Source: Deinococcus sp. AJ005 (GTDB taxonomy: Bacteria; Deinococcota; Deinococci; Deinococcales; Deinococcaceae). Taken from it: a DNA stretch of 64,000 nt. A program made the position numbers and the translations under genes. Positions 47,589 through 56,550 of this stretch are shown here, one piece after another (within the stretch, counting starts at the first letter, position 1; the number at the start of each line of letters is the position of its first letter). The notes under the pieces were generated by a model. The model saw only the letters and a program-made list of their open reading frames with translations, ran no database searches and was not told where the DNA came from. The stretch spans positions 248,001 to 312,000 of the forward strand of contig NZ_CP044989.1 of NCBI RefSeq assembly GCF_009017495.1. Reading direction: 5' to 3'.

Positions 47589-50063
47589 ATGAACACTTCA
47601 CTGAGCCTTCACAGCGGCTGGCACTTCAAGGCCCGCAAACCTCAGAACCCCCTGAACGACGACTTCGCCTCTGATTCTGACTGGGCCGCCGCCAGCGTTC
47701 CTGGCACGGTGCATCAGGATCTGCTGGCGACGGGCCGCATTCCCGATCCCAACGTCGGCCTGAACGAGCTGGATGTGCATTGGGTGGGCGAAAGCGACTG
47801 GCTGTATCAAGTGGAGTTTGACGCGCCCGCTGTGGAATCCGGTCAGCACGCGGACCTGTGTTTTGACGGCCTGGACACCTTTGCAAAAGTCTGGCTGAAT
47901 GGCGAGCTGATTCTGGAAAGTGAGAACATGTTCGTGCCGCGCCGCGTGTCGGTGGCGGGCCAATTGCGCGAGGGGTCCAACGAACTGCGCGTCCTGTTCT
48001 CCTCTGCCCTGTTGCGGGGTCAGGCCATTGAGGCCGAACTGGGCAAACGCCAGTTGTGGAACGGCGATTCCAGCCGCCTGTATGTCCGCAAGGCGCAGTA
48101 TCACTACGGCTGGGACTGGGGTCCGGTGCTGATGACGGCGGGGCTGTGGCGCGGCGTGCGGCTGGAGGTCTACGCGGCCCGGCTGGAGGAATTGGCCTGC
48201 GCCGTGGCGCTGTCGGAAGACCTGAAACGCGCCGAATTTCCGGTGAGCGTGAACATGAAGGGAAAGACCGAAGGGAACGTCGTGCTGGAACTGCTGGGGC
48301 CAGACGGCGCAGTGGTTGCGTCCCAAACCCTGCCCGCTGCCGGGAGCGTCGCCCACACCTTCAGCGTGGAAAACCCGGCCCTGTGGTGGCCCGCTGGTCA
48401 CGGCGAGCAGCCGTTGTACACCGTGCGGGCGGGGCTGGAAGACGGAACTTCCTCTGAACTTCGGGTGGGCGTCAGGAGTATCCGACTGATTCAGGAACCC
48501 GTGGCAGACGAATCCGGCACATCCTTCTTCTTTGAGATCAACGGCATGCCCATATTCTGCGGCGGCGCGAACTGGATTCCCGACGACAACTTCCTGCCGC
48601 GCATTACGCCGGAGCGCTACCGCACCCGACTGACCCAGGCCAGAGACGCGAATATGGTCATGATCCGCGTGTGGGGCGGCGGCATCTATGAGGATGATGT
48701 CTTTTACGACGCCTGCGACGAGCTGGGCCTGCTGGTCTGGCAGGATTTCATGTTCGCTTGCGGGATGTACCCGGCCCACGCCGAGTTTCAGGCCAGTGTG
48801 AAGGAGGAAGCGGAGGTGACCGTCAAGCGTCTGCGCCACCACGCTTCTCTGGCCCTGTGGTGCGGCAACAACGAGGATTATCAGATCGCCCATTCGGTGG
48901 GGGCTTACGGGCCGAACGGCGACGAGAGCAAGTTTGACGCCCTATCCACCTACGAGGAATTGCTGCCGGAAGTCTGCGCCCGTCTGAACCCCGCCACGCC
49001 GTACTGGCCGGGCAGCGCGTTCGGTGGGCCGAATTCCACCGATCAGGAGATCGGGGACCGCCACACCTGGGATGTGTGGCATGGCGCGATGGCCCCATAT
49101 CAGGACTATCCCGAATACGAGGGCCGCTTTGTCGCCGAGTTTGGGATGCAGTCGTTGCCGTCCCTGGCGCTGCTGGAAAGCGTCGTTTCACCCGAGGAAC
49201 GCTTTCCCGCCAGCCGCACGCTGGAACACCACAACAAGGCGGACGACGGCCCGCGCCGCCTGAACGTCTACATCGGTGACACCGTGCCGATTCCCGCCGA
49301 TCTGCCGGGCTACGTGTATGCCTCACAACTGATGCAGGCCGAGGCGCTGGACTGCGCGTACCGAGGCTGGCGGCGGCGCTGGGGCAAAGGCGGCAAGCGG
49401 GCGGTGTCCGGCGCATTGGTGTGGCAGCTCAACGACTGCTGGCCGGTGACGAGCTGGGCCATTGTTGACTCGTCGGGTCAACCCAAGCCCGCGTACTACG
49501 CCATCAAGCGGGCGCTGAAGCCTGTGAGTGTTGGTGTGACCGTGACTGAGAAGGGGGCCGAGGTCTGGGCCGTCAACGGCACGACGGAAGTTCAGACCGT
49601 GACTCTGGAACTCCGCGCATTGGCGCTGGACGGTCAGGAACTGGGGGCCGAGACGCGCGAGGTGACGCTGGCGGCCAACGAAGTGACCGAACTGGGCATC
49701 TTCGCCACCAAACACGACGCTGCCTCTATCATCGTGGCCGCCACCCTGCGCCACGGCGGGGACGTGATCGCCCGCGAGGTGCGCTGGCCTGAGCCGTTCA
49801 AGTATCTGACCTTCCCCGATCCCGGCCTGAAAGTGGAGGTGACCGGCGCAAATACCCTGAGCCTGAGCCTGAGCGTGACGCGCCCCGCGAAAGGCGTCTG
49901 GCTGGAATCGGCCCCGGAAACCGTCTGGGACGACAACATGCTGGATCTGCTGCCCGGTGAAACGCGCGTGGTCCGCACGCAGAAGCTGAATCCATCCAAC
50001 CTGACCGCCCGCTGGCTGGGCGCGGCAGCCACGGTCAAGGTGGGCGAACTTGAGCGGGCTTAA
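47589..50063 (+). CDS. GH2 beta-mannosidase no. 2
   Basis: 824 residues from ATG 47589 with AAGGAG upstream. Same architecture as the gene at 44311 but clearly diverged. KAQYHYGWDWGPVLMTAGLW is the mannosidase landmark; acid/base Glu in ALWCGNNEDYQI, nucleophile Glu in RFVAEFGMQSLP. No signal peptide is visible, so it is intracellular. Having two paralogues in one operon suggests different linkages or chain lengths, for example beta-1,4-mannobiose and Man-beta-1,4-GlcNAc. The last 14 nt overlap the next gene. Confidence 0.92.
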   Translation: MNTSLSLHSGWHFKARKPQNPLNDDFASDSDWAAASVPGTVHQDLLATGRIPDPNVGLNELDVHWVGESDWLYQVEFDAPAVESGQHADLCFDGLDTFAKVWLNGELILESENMFVPRRVSVAGQLREGSNELRVLFSSALLRGQAIEAELGKRQLWNGDSSRLYVRKAQYHYGWDWGPVLMTAGLWRGVRLEVYAARLEELACAVALSEDLKRAEFPVSVNMKGKTEGNVVLELLGPDGAVVASQTLPAAGSVAHTFSVENPALWWPAGHGEQPLYTVRAGLEDGTSSELRVGVRSIRLIQEPVADESGTSFFFEINGMPIFCGGANWIPDDNFLPRITPERYRTRLTQARDANMVMIRVWGGGIYEDDVFYDACDELGLLVWQDFMFACGMYPAHAEFQASVKEEAEVTVKRLRHHASLALWCGNNEDYQIAHSVGAYGPNGDESKFDALSTYEELLPEVCARLNPATPYWPGSAFGGPNSTDQEIGDRHTWDVWHGAMAPYQDYPEYEGRFVAEFGMQSLPSLALLESVVSPEERFPASRTLEHHNKADDGPRRLNVYIGDTVPIPADLPGYVYASQLMQAEALDCAYRGWRRRWGKGGKRAVSGALVWQLNDCWPVTSWAIVDSSGQPKPAYYAIKRALKPVSVGVTVTEKGAEVWAVNGTTEVQTVTLELRALALDGQELGAETREVTLAANEVTELGIFATKHDAASIIVAATLRHGGDVIAREVRWPEPFKYLTFPDPGLKVEVTGANTLSLSLSVTRPAKGVWLESAPETVWDDNMLDLLPGETRVVRTQKLNPSNLTARWLGAAATVKVGELERA

Positions 50064-50898
50064 GGATCTGAAACTGGGCCTGTTCAGCTACAGCTACCGC
50101 ATGGCTTTCGGAGCACACGACGTCAAGCCCCGCCAGCCTATGAATCTGTTTGAACACATGGAGCATGTACATGACCTCGGCTTTGACGGCATTCAGATTG
50201 ATCTGACGCACCTGACCAGCCACGATCCGGCTTACCTGAAAGATGTGCGCTCGGCGGCGGCAGAACGCAACCTGTTTGTGGAATACGGTTCGGCCTACGT
50301 TACGGCAGACACCATCGTTCAGGAATTGCACGTCGCCAGCCTGCTGGGCGCGCCGCTGATGCGGACCTTTATGGGCTTCTCACGCTTTGAGCGCGGCACC
50401 GACGTGGCCGAGGAAACCACCCGCGCCGTCGCCCTGTTGCGCTCAGTGGCCCCGCAGGCGGCGGACCTGGGCATCCGCATCGCCCTGGAAAACCACTGCG
50501 ACGCCACCACCCCGGAGTTGCTAGAGGTCATTGAGCGCATTGATTCACCCACCGTGGGGGTCTGCGTTGACCTGGGCAACTTCATGATCCACCTTGAAAA
50601 CCCGGTGGCTGCCGTTCGGCAGCTCGCGCCTTATATCATCAACACCCATTTCAAGGATTACGCCATGAAGATGGAAAACTGGGGCTTCAAGTCGTATGGC
50701 GTAGCCCTAGGTGAAGGGGTCATTGACCTGAAGGCGGTGCTGGACGTGCTAGTAGGCGAGGCCCACTTGGACCGGATCATGCTGGAAATCGTCTCCGAGC
50801 CGCAGGCCAGCGAGACCGAAACCCTGGCGCTGGAGGAGGCCAATGTGCAGCGCAGTTACAGGTTTGCCCGCGAAGTCCTGGGCATCGGCACGGGCTGA
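50050..50898 (+). CDS. Sugar isomerase/epimerase-like TIM-barrel protein
   Basis: 282 residues from TTG 50050, inside the end of the GH2 gene, with GGTGGG upstream; no ATG occurs before the conserved LKLGLFSYSYRMAFG block. Metal-binding positions of the xylose-isomerase-like fold are seen in RIALENHCD, GVCVDLGNFM, INTHFKDYAM and MLEIVSEPQ. Translational overlap with the mannosidase implies a role in the same pathway, perhaps isomerising a released sugar. The substrate is not known. Confidence 0.82.
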   Translation: MSGLKDLKLGLFSYSYRMAFGAHDVKPRQPMNLFEHMEHVHDLGFDGIQIDLTHLTSHDPAYLKDVRSAAAERNLFVEYGSAYVTADTIVQELHVASLLGAPLMRTFMGFSRFERGTDVAEETTRAVALLRSVAPQAADLGIRIALENHCDATTPELLEVIERIDSPTVGVCVDLGNFMIHLENPVAAVRQLAPYIINTHFKDYAMKMENWGFKSYGVALGEGVIDLKAVLDVLVGEAHLDRIMLEIVSEPQASETETLALEEANVQRSYRFAREVLGIGTG

Positions 50899-51179
50899 GG
50901 GCGCGGGCTTTAGTTGGGATTTATATTTCTGTCCTTAAAGCACAACGATATGCGGCATCATTCAGGCAAAGTAATTACTCAGCGCATAAACTGCCCTAAT
51001 TAGATAATGAATCGCCGATACTTTCAATGTAGATTTCGGGAAAATATGTTTCAGAACGAAATACGGGATATTGAATCTGCTAGGGGCGTATTAGAGGGCG
51101 GTTTTTCGTCGCGTTCATCGTGTTGAGTAGTTACCAGGCAAAAACCATACGACACTCCTTTTCCACGAGAGGTTTTCCC
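50899..51179. other. AT-rich intergenic region before the GH3 gene
   Basis: About 280 nt, more AT-rich than the surroundings, which suggests a control region. No CGAAA.CG-type operator and no clear -35/-10 pair were found. Confidence 0.5.
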
Positions 51180-53669
51180 ATGACACCTACCGAAACACAC
51201 CCCCAGTCCATTGACGCCTTGCTCAACCAGATGACCCTGGAGGAACAGGTGGCGTTGCTGGCTGGAGCGGACGTCTGGCGTACCCTTCCCATTCCACGCC
51301 TGAATATTCCATCCCTCAAGGTCAGTGATGGCCCTGCTGGTGTGCGCGGCGGCGGCTCCCTGGTCGGTGGCACGCCAACGGCGGCCTTTCCGGTGGGGAT
51401 CGCTCTAGGTGCGAGCTGGAACACCGAGCTGCTGCGCGAAATAGGCATGGCTCTGGCCCAAGAAGCGCATGATAAGGGTGCGAGTGCACTTCTCGCCCCC
51501 ACCATCAACCTGTTTCGATCCACGCTGAATGGCCGTAACTTTGAGAGCTACGCCGAAGATCCGTATCTGACCGGCACACTCGCCACAGCTTACGTTCAAG
51601 GTCTTCAAGCGGAGGGAGTGGCCGCCACCGTCAAGCACTTCGTGGGAAACGAGTCCGAGTACCAGCGCAACACCATCAGCTCTGATATTCCAGAGCGCGC
51701 CATGCGGGAGTTGTATCTGCGGCCCTTCGAGATGGTGGTCAAAGATGCTAGGCCGTGGGCCATCATGAGCAGTTACAACAAGGTGAATGGCACCTATGTC
51801 AGTGAAAGCACGCACCTGTTGATGGATATTCTGCGCGGTGAATGGGGTTTTGATGGTCTGGTCGTCTCCGACTGGGGCGGTACTTATAGCGGGGGCGAAT
51901 CGCTACGGGCGGGTCTTGACCTGGAAATGCCAGGGCCGGGCCAAGCGCGTCAGGAGCTATTAGAACTGGCGCAGCATGACCCAGCCACCCGTGAGGCCGT
52001 GCGCCGGGGTGCTGGAAATGTGTTGCGCCTGATCGAACGCACCGGAATCCTTGCCCAGGCTCGCGACGCGAGTGATGGGGCCGAACAGGGCGTGGAACAC
52101 GAGGAGGCCCGCGCTTTAATTCGCCGTGCCGGGGCTGAGGGAACGGTGCTGCTCAAGAATGACGGTAGCCTCTTGCCGCTGCCCGCAGGTGCGAGGGTGG
52201 CCGTGATCGGCCCGAACGCGGCCAGCGCCCAAGTTATGGGTGGCGGCAGCGCCCAGATGAACGCCCACCGCAAGGTTTCGCCGTTGGAAGGGTTGCGCGC
52301 CGCGCTGGGTGAGGACCGCGTGACCTATGCGCTGGGCTGTGACAATGACCGCTACCTGCCCACGCTGGACGTTCCGGTCCGAATCGACTATCTCGGCCAA
52401 GACGGCGAGGTTATCGCTACCGAAGAGAAACAGGGCAGTGAAGTGATGTGGGCCAGCTTTCCTGAAGGGATTCAGCCCGAATCGTTTCGCGCCCGCCTCA
52501 GTCTGACCCTGACGTCCCCCCAGGACGCGGAGTATGATCTGAGCCTTTACAGCGCGGGCCTCAGCCGTCTGACCGTGGACAGCGAGGAAATCATTGACAA
52601 TTGGACGAATTGGCAGCCTGGAGACACCTATTTCGCATTCGGGAGCAATGAGGTGCGGGCCAGGCAGTTCCTGAGTGCCGGGGAGCATACCGCTGTGGTG
52701 GAAGTTACGCCCAAGGCCGTTGAGAAATCGGTTGCAGGCTTTAGCGCCGTGCGTTTAGGCTTTCGCGCACTTCTAGAAGCCAACGCTTTGCAGGAAGCGG
52801 CCCAGATCGCCGCGCAGGCCGATTACGCCGTGGTCTGCGTGGGCACCACCGGGGAGTGGGAGACCGAGGGTGTGGATCGGCAGGGCCTGAACCTCCCCGG
52901 ACAGCAGAACGAACTCGTCCGTGTCGTGCGGGCTGCCAACCCGCGCACCATCGTCTTGCTGCAAACGGGCGGCCCGGTGCTGATGCCGTGGTTGGATTCG
53001 GTGCCTGCGCTGCTTCAGGGCTGGTTTCCCGGTCAGGAGGCTGGACACGCCTTTGCCGATGTGCTGACCGGGCGAGCTGACCCCGGCGGACGCCTGCCGC
53101 AGACTTTTGTCTCCAGGCTCTCAGATGATCCTACCCACCCTGAGACACCTGATCTTCAATATCCCGGCGAAAACGGCCATGTCGAGTACAAAGAAGGGCT
53201 GTTCATCGGCTACCGGCATGTGGACGACGCTGGAACGCAGCCGCTGTTTCCGTTTGGTTTCGGTCTGAGTTACAGCACTTTTGAACTCTCGAACGCCCGA
53301 ATGAGTGCTGAACGGATCGTGCCAGGTGACAGCGTGACCGTTAGCGTCACCGTGACCAATACTGGACAGTGCTGGGGCCAGACGGTGGCCCAACTGTACG
53401 TGCGTGACATGGACGTGAAACTGAAGAGGCCATATAAGGAACTCAAGGGCTTTGCCAAAGTGAGCCTGAAGCCAGGGGAAGCGGAAACCGTGGAAGTGCA
53501 ACTGGATATGCGCTCGCTGGCCTATTTTGACGATGACCGGAAGGTCTGGGTGGCAGATGCGGGCGGGTTTGAGCTTCTGCTGGGTCAGAACAGCGTGGAT
53601 TTGCCGATAGACCTTAAATTCACACTAGACAGTGAGTGGATTCAGGAATTGCATTGGAAGCGCATGTAA
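51180..53669 (+). CDS. GH3 beta-glucosidase with PA14 domain
   Basis: 829 residues from ATG 51180 (GAGAGG upstream; an earlier in-frame TTG-type start at 51120 is unlikely). Domain order is GH3 N-terminal barrel with nucleophile Asp near residue 230 in LVVSDWGGTYSGG, GH3 C-terminal alpha/beta domain (AGAEGTVLLKNDGSLLPL) interrupted by a PA14 carbohydrate-binding insert at about residues 395-535, then a fibronectin type III-like end (QTVAQLYVRDMDVKLKRPYK, ELKGFAKVSL). Known relatives cleave beta-glucosides such as cellobiose or gluco-oligosaccharides. No signal peptide. It could trim glucose from glucomannan oligosaccharides. Confidence 0.92.
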   Translation: MTPTETHPQSIDALLNQMTLEEQVALLAGADVWRTLPIPRLNIPSLKVSDGPAGVRGGGSLVGGTPTAAFPVGIALGASWNTELLREIGMALAQEAHDKGASALLAPTINLFRSTLNGRNFESYAEDPYLTGTLATAYVQGLQAEGVAATVKHFVGNESEYQRNTISSDIPERAMRELYLRPFEMVVKDARPWAIMSSYNKVNGTYVSESTHLLMDILRGEWGFDGLVVSDWGGTYSGGESLRAGLDLEMPGPGQARQELLELAQHDPATREAVRRGAGNVLRLIERTGILAQARDASDGAEQGVEHEEARALIRRAGAEGTVLLKNDGSLLPLPAGARVAVIGPNAASAQVMGGGSAQMNAHRKVSPLEGLRAALGEDRVTYALGCDNDRYLPTLDVPVRIDYLGQDGEVIATEEKQGSEVMWASFPEGIQPESFRARLSLTLTSPQDAEYDLSLYSAGLSRLTVDSEEIIDNWTNWQPGDTYFAFGSNEVRARQFLSAGEHTAVVEVTPKAVEKSVAGFSAVRLGFRALLEANALQEAAQIAAQADYAVVCVGTTGEWETEGVDRQGLNLPGQQNELVRVVRAANPRTIVLLQTGGPVLMPWLDSVPALLQGWFPGQEAGHAFADVLTGRADPGGRLPQTFVSRLSDDPTHPETPDLQYPGENGHVEYKEGLFIGYRHVDDAGTQPLFPFGFGLSYSTFELSNARMSAERIVPGDSVTVSVTVTNTGQCWGQTVAQLYVRDMDVKLKRPYKELKGFAKVSLKPGEAETVEVQLDMRSLAYFDDDRKVWVADAGGFELLLGQNSVDLPIDLKFTLDSEWIQELHWKRM

Positions 53670-53673
53670 CCAC

Positions 53674-53722
53674 TGCACTACAGCATTTCTCATAAAAAGT
53701 TTATTTTTATGCCTGAGTGAAG
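53674..53722. repeat. Repeat related to the 40289-40415 MITE end
   Basis: ACTACAGCA.TT.TCATAAAAA ... TTTTTATG..C.GAG.G..GCG follows the reverse complement of 40373-40416 closely. CATAAAAA (53691-53698) and TTTTTATG (53704-53711) form an 8-bp hairpin just after the GH3 stop, so it may serve as the terminator. 53723-53850 holds no gene. Confidence 0.65.
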
Positions 53723-53852
53723 CGCAGTAGTTCGGAACCTTTTTTGATGTCGCTGGAAATATCTGCACTGGGGCAGCTTCGCCGTCCACCCCCCCTGCTG
53801 GCGCAGCTCTTGCGGGTCCCAACCCTCTGCTAGCGAAGAGTGACAAGTCCTC

Positions 53853-54089
53853 CGCAGGGGGCGGGCGCTGGGCTGCCCCGCCACGCAGCACCGCCGGGTC
53901 CGGCTGCTGATCCGCCGCGTGCGCGCCTTGATCGGCGACCGCGCCAGCATCGTGGAAGACCGGGACGGGACGACCCGTTACCGGCTGTCCACGGACTGGC
54001 ACTGGAGTCTGGATTGGACGGGCACGGGACCAGTGTTGCCCAAGCTGGACAGCCCCTTTGCTTCAGAAATGGCCCAGCGAACGCTCTGA
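53853..54089 (+). pseudogene. C-terminal fragment of a winged-helix regulator (plus strand)
   Basis: The frame RRVRLLIRRVRALIGDRASI, VEDRDGTTRYRLSTDWHWSL and DSPFASEMAQRTL ends at TGA 54087. It lacks any start and resembles the end of the winged-helix domain of large activator-type regulators (BTAD/SARP-like). It is tail to tail with the minus-strand fragment at 54063, overlapping by 27 nt. Confidence 0.5.
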
Positions 54090-54599
54090 AAGGTCATGGA
54101 TCCATACACAGTCCACGCGGGGCAAATCCGCTGCGGTCAGGCGTCCCTGGGTCAACGCGTCCGCCAGATCGCTGGACCACTCGAACGCTCCGGACAGCCG
54201 CAGTTGTCCGGTATGCACCGTGATGAGGGCCGGATGATGGACGTACTCCCCCGTCCAGCGGGCCAGCTCGCGGATACTGGCGTGCCGACGCCTCTCCTCT
54301 GTCCGGGTGCAGCCCTCGGCGAGTAGCGCTGTCGCCGCGCTGGCCACCGTGGTCTCCCCCTCCACGGTGAGGTAGGTCAGCAGCAGGGCCGCCCTCACAG
54401 AATCACCGAGTGCATGCACCTCGCCGTCCAGATGCAGCTGCCGGCGCCCGAGGACCTCGACGCGGGCGGGCCGGCGTACCGGTGCCGGCGCTGCCGGCTT
54501 GCCAAGCTGTTCAGTGGCGATCTGCCTGGCCGTAAGCAGCAGGGTGTGGCTCCGCAGGACTGAGGGGAGCATTTGACCCACTGTCAGGGCCTGGTCCAC
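54063..54599 (-). pseudogene. C-terminal fragment of a BTAD/SARP-like regulator (minus strand)
   Basis: 178 residues from GTG 54599. RVEVLGRRQLHLDGEVHALG is the start of a C-terminal winged-helix domain and AALLLTYLTVEGETTVASAA, ERRRHASIRELARWTGEY follow. The residues before it (LRSHTLLLTARQIATEQLGK) look like the end of a TPR region, and a TAG occurs in frame shortly before, so the larger N-terminal part of the regulator is missing. It is probably not functional, though the small frame could be translated. Confidence 0.55.
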
Positions 54600-54624
54600 G
54601 TGTCGAAGTGCTGACAGGGGTTCG

Positions 54625-55650
54625 GTCCACTACGCCCTGAACCCCGCCCAACTGTCCAGGCTGCTGTTCGCCCTGGTGGTGGGCAACGTGCTGGCCCTGC
54701 CGCCCGCCACCCTGCTGATGAGACGTGTCGGTGGCCGGGCGACGGCGCTGATCAGCCTGACCGTGATGGCCGCCGGCCTGGCCAGTCTGCCGCTCAGCTC
54801 CAGCCTGTCAGCAGCGATTCTGGCCGCCCTGGTCTACGGCGCGGGGTTCAGTGGCGTGGACCTGAGCATGAATGCCCTGGGCACTTGGCTTGAGGAGCGG
54901 CTGGAACGGCCAGTCATGTCCAGCTTCCATGCGGCGTTCTCGATCGGGGCGCTCCTGCTGGGCCGGGGTGTGACGCTCCCGGTTCATCTGATCTCTGCGA
55001 GTGCATTGACCCTGGTCTGCGGCGCCCTGCTGACCGTCAGGCTGCCCATCCACCTCACCCGGCAGGAGCCGTCTACCGGCCAGTCACGGCCCGGCACGCT
55101 GCTGCTCCTGCTGTTGGCCGCTGGATTCGGCGCGGCGCTGTGCGAGGGGGCGGTGGCCGACTGGGCCGCCGTCTACGTCCGGGGGGTCATGGACGTCACG
55201 CCGGACATCGCCAGCCGGGGCTTCGTCATCTTCGCCCTGAGCATGGTGGTGGGCCGGCTTGCGGGCAACCGGCTGGCGGCACGATTCGGACGCGGGCCGC
55301 TGGCCAGCGCCGCCGCACTGGTGGGCAGCGTGGGCTTTCTGATCGTCTCTCTGTCCGGGAGTGTCCAGAGTGTCCTGCCCGGATTCCTGCTGGTGGGCCT
55401 GGGGCTGTCGGTGCTGGCCCCGCTGGGCTTCAGTGCCGCGTGGCAGCTCGGGCAGGCGCGGGGCGTGGCCCTGATGACCGCCGTGTTCTACGGCGGCTTT
55501 CTGGCGGGGCCGCCGCTGGTGGGCCTCGGCGTCCACCTGCTGGGCTTGCAGGCGGCGTTCACGTTGCCGCTGATGCTGACCGTGCTGTGCCTGATCCTAA
55601 GCGCCGGGTTCCGGGTGTACGCCGAGCGGCCAGTGGGAGAAGCCGCGTGA
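54625..55650 (+). pseudogene. MFS transporter, 5'-truncated
   Basis: The open frame from GTG 54676 gives 324 residues with about ten membrane spans. Homology-like sequence begins a little earlier (LNPAQLSRLLFALVVGN). MFS proteins of this YbjJ-like type have about 380-400 residues and twelve spans, so the first span or two is missing. Conserved parts are MRRVGGRATALISLTVMAAG after span 2 and GVALMTAVFYGGFLAGPPLV. Upstream is the regulator fragment on the opposite strand, with the junction at about 54605-54640. Probably inactive. Confidence 0.7.
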
Positions 55651-55723
55651 ACGCATCACGGCCACTGAAATCCACGCCCACTCTCCCGTGATCAGGGCTG
55701 CCCTGATGACCACAAGGAGTTCG

Positions 55724-56488
55724 ATGCTTATCTCTCTTCCTTCCCTGCCCACCGCCAGATACGACGAATTCACCGAATGGTACGTGCGGCTCGTCGACGA
55801 GATGCTCTCGGTGCCAGACGGGTTCTGGACCGCCATGCTGGAGGTCTTCGATCAGCGCCTCGCCGGGCGGATAGCAGGCCAGACCGTCCTCGACGTGGCC
55901 TGCGGCGAGGGCCATCTCGGCCGTCGGCTGGCCCACTTCGGGCCTGGGCAGATCACCGGCGTGGACATCTCGGTCAACCTGCTGGAATACGCCAGGCAGC
56001 GCAACGCCTCGCCGGGCCACGCGTACCGGCTGGACGACGCGCAAACACTCGCCACGGTAGGCAGCGCGTCCGTGGACGTGGCGGTGTCCTGCCTCGCCCT
56101 GATGGACATTCCCGATCACGAGCGTTTCTTTCAGGCCATCTGGCGCGTGCTGGTGCCCGGCGGGACCCTGATGTTCTCCTGCCTGCATCCCTGCTTCGAA
56201 GCTCCGTTCGACGAGGAGAGCGGCCCACAGTTCCTGACCGAGGGCGAGGAGCGCCTCGGCTACCTGATTCGCAACTACCACCGCGAACGGCCCTGGCAGT
56301 CCGGGAACGCGGGGCTGCGCGACCACTTCGGGGCGCATCACTGCACCCTGTCGACCCTCTTGAACACGCTACGCCAGACTGGCTTCAAGGTGACCCATCT
56401 CGCCGAACCGGTCACCCCGGATGAGGGCCTGTTCAGCCGGGTGCCCAGGGTCCTGGTGGTCGAGGTGCGGAAGACGGGACCGGCCTGA
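55724..56488 (+). CDS. SAM-dependent methyltransferase, class I
   Basis: 254 residues from ATG 55724, with AAGGAG (55714-55719) 4 nt upstream; two earlier in-frame starts lack a ribosome site. Motif I is VLDVACGEGHLGRRLA near residues 55-70, GVDISVNLLEYARQR is the ribose-binding acidic loop, and ASVDVAVSCLALMDIPD motif II. It resembles small-molecule methyltransferases of the Methyltransf_11 group. The acceptor is unknown. It lies downstream of the truncated MFS gene and is convergent with the GH38 gene. Confidence 0.88.
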   Translation: MLISLPSLPTARYDEFTEWYVRLVDEMLSVPDGFWTAMLEVFDQRLAGRIAGQTVLDVACGEGHLGRRLAHFGPGQITGVDISVNLLEYARQRNASPGHAYRLDDAQTLATVGSASVDVAVSCLALMDIPDHERFFQAIWRVLVPGGTLMFSCLHPCFEAPFDEESGPQFLTEGEERLGYLIRNYHRERPWQSGNAGLRDHFGAHHCTLSTLLNTLRQTGFKVTHLAEPVTPDEGLFSRVPRVLVVEVRKTGPA

Positions 56489-56550
56489 CTTTCAAGACGG
56501 AAACTCCACTCGGAGTTGATCGTTTGCGCAAACGGCTCGGCTGGGGTCAC

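Noticed and set aside
51030..51080. LacI-type operator before the GH3 gene
   Set aside because: TTTCGGG and ACGAAAT occur but do not form the CGAAA.CG.TTTCG symmetry.
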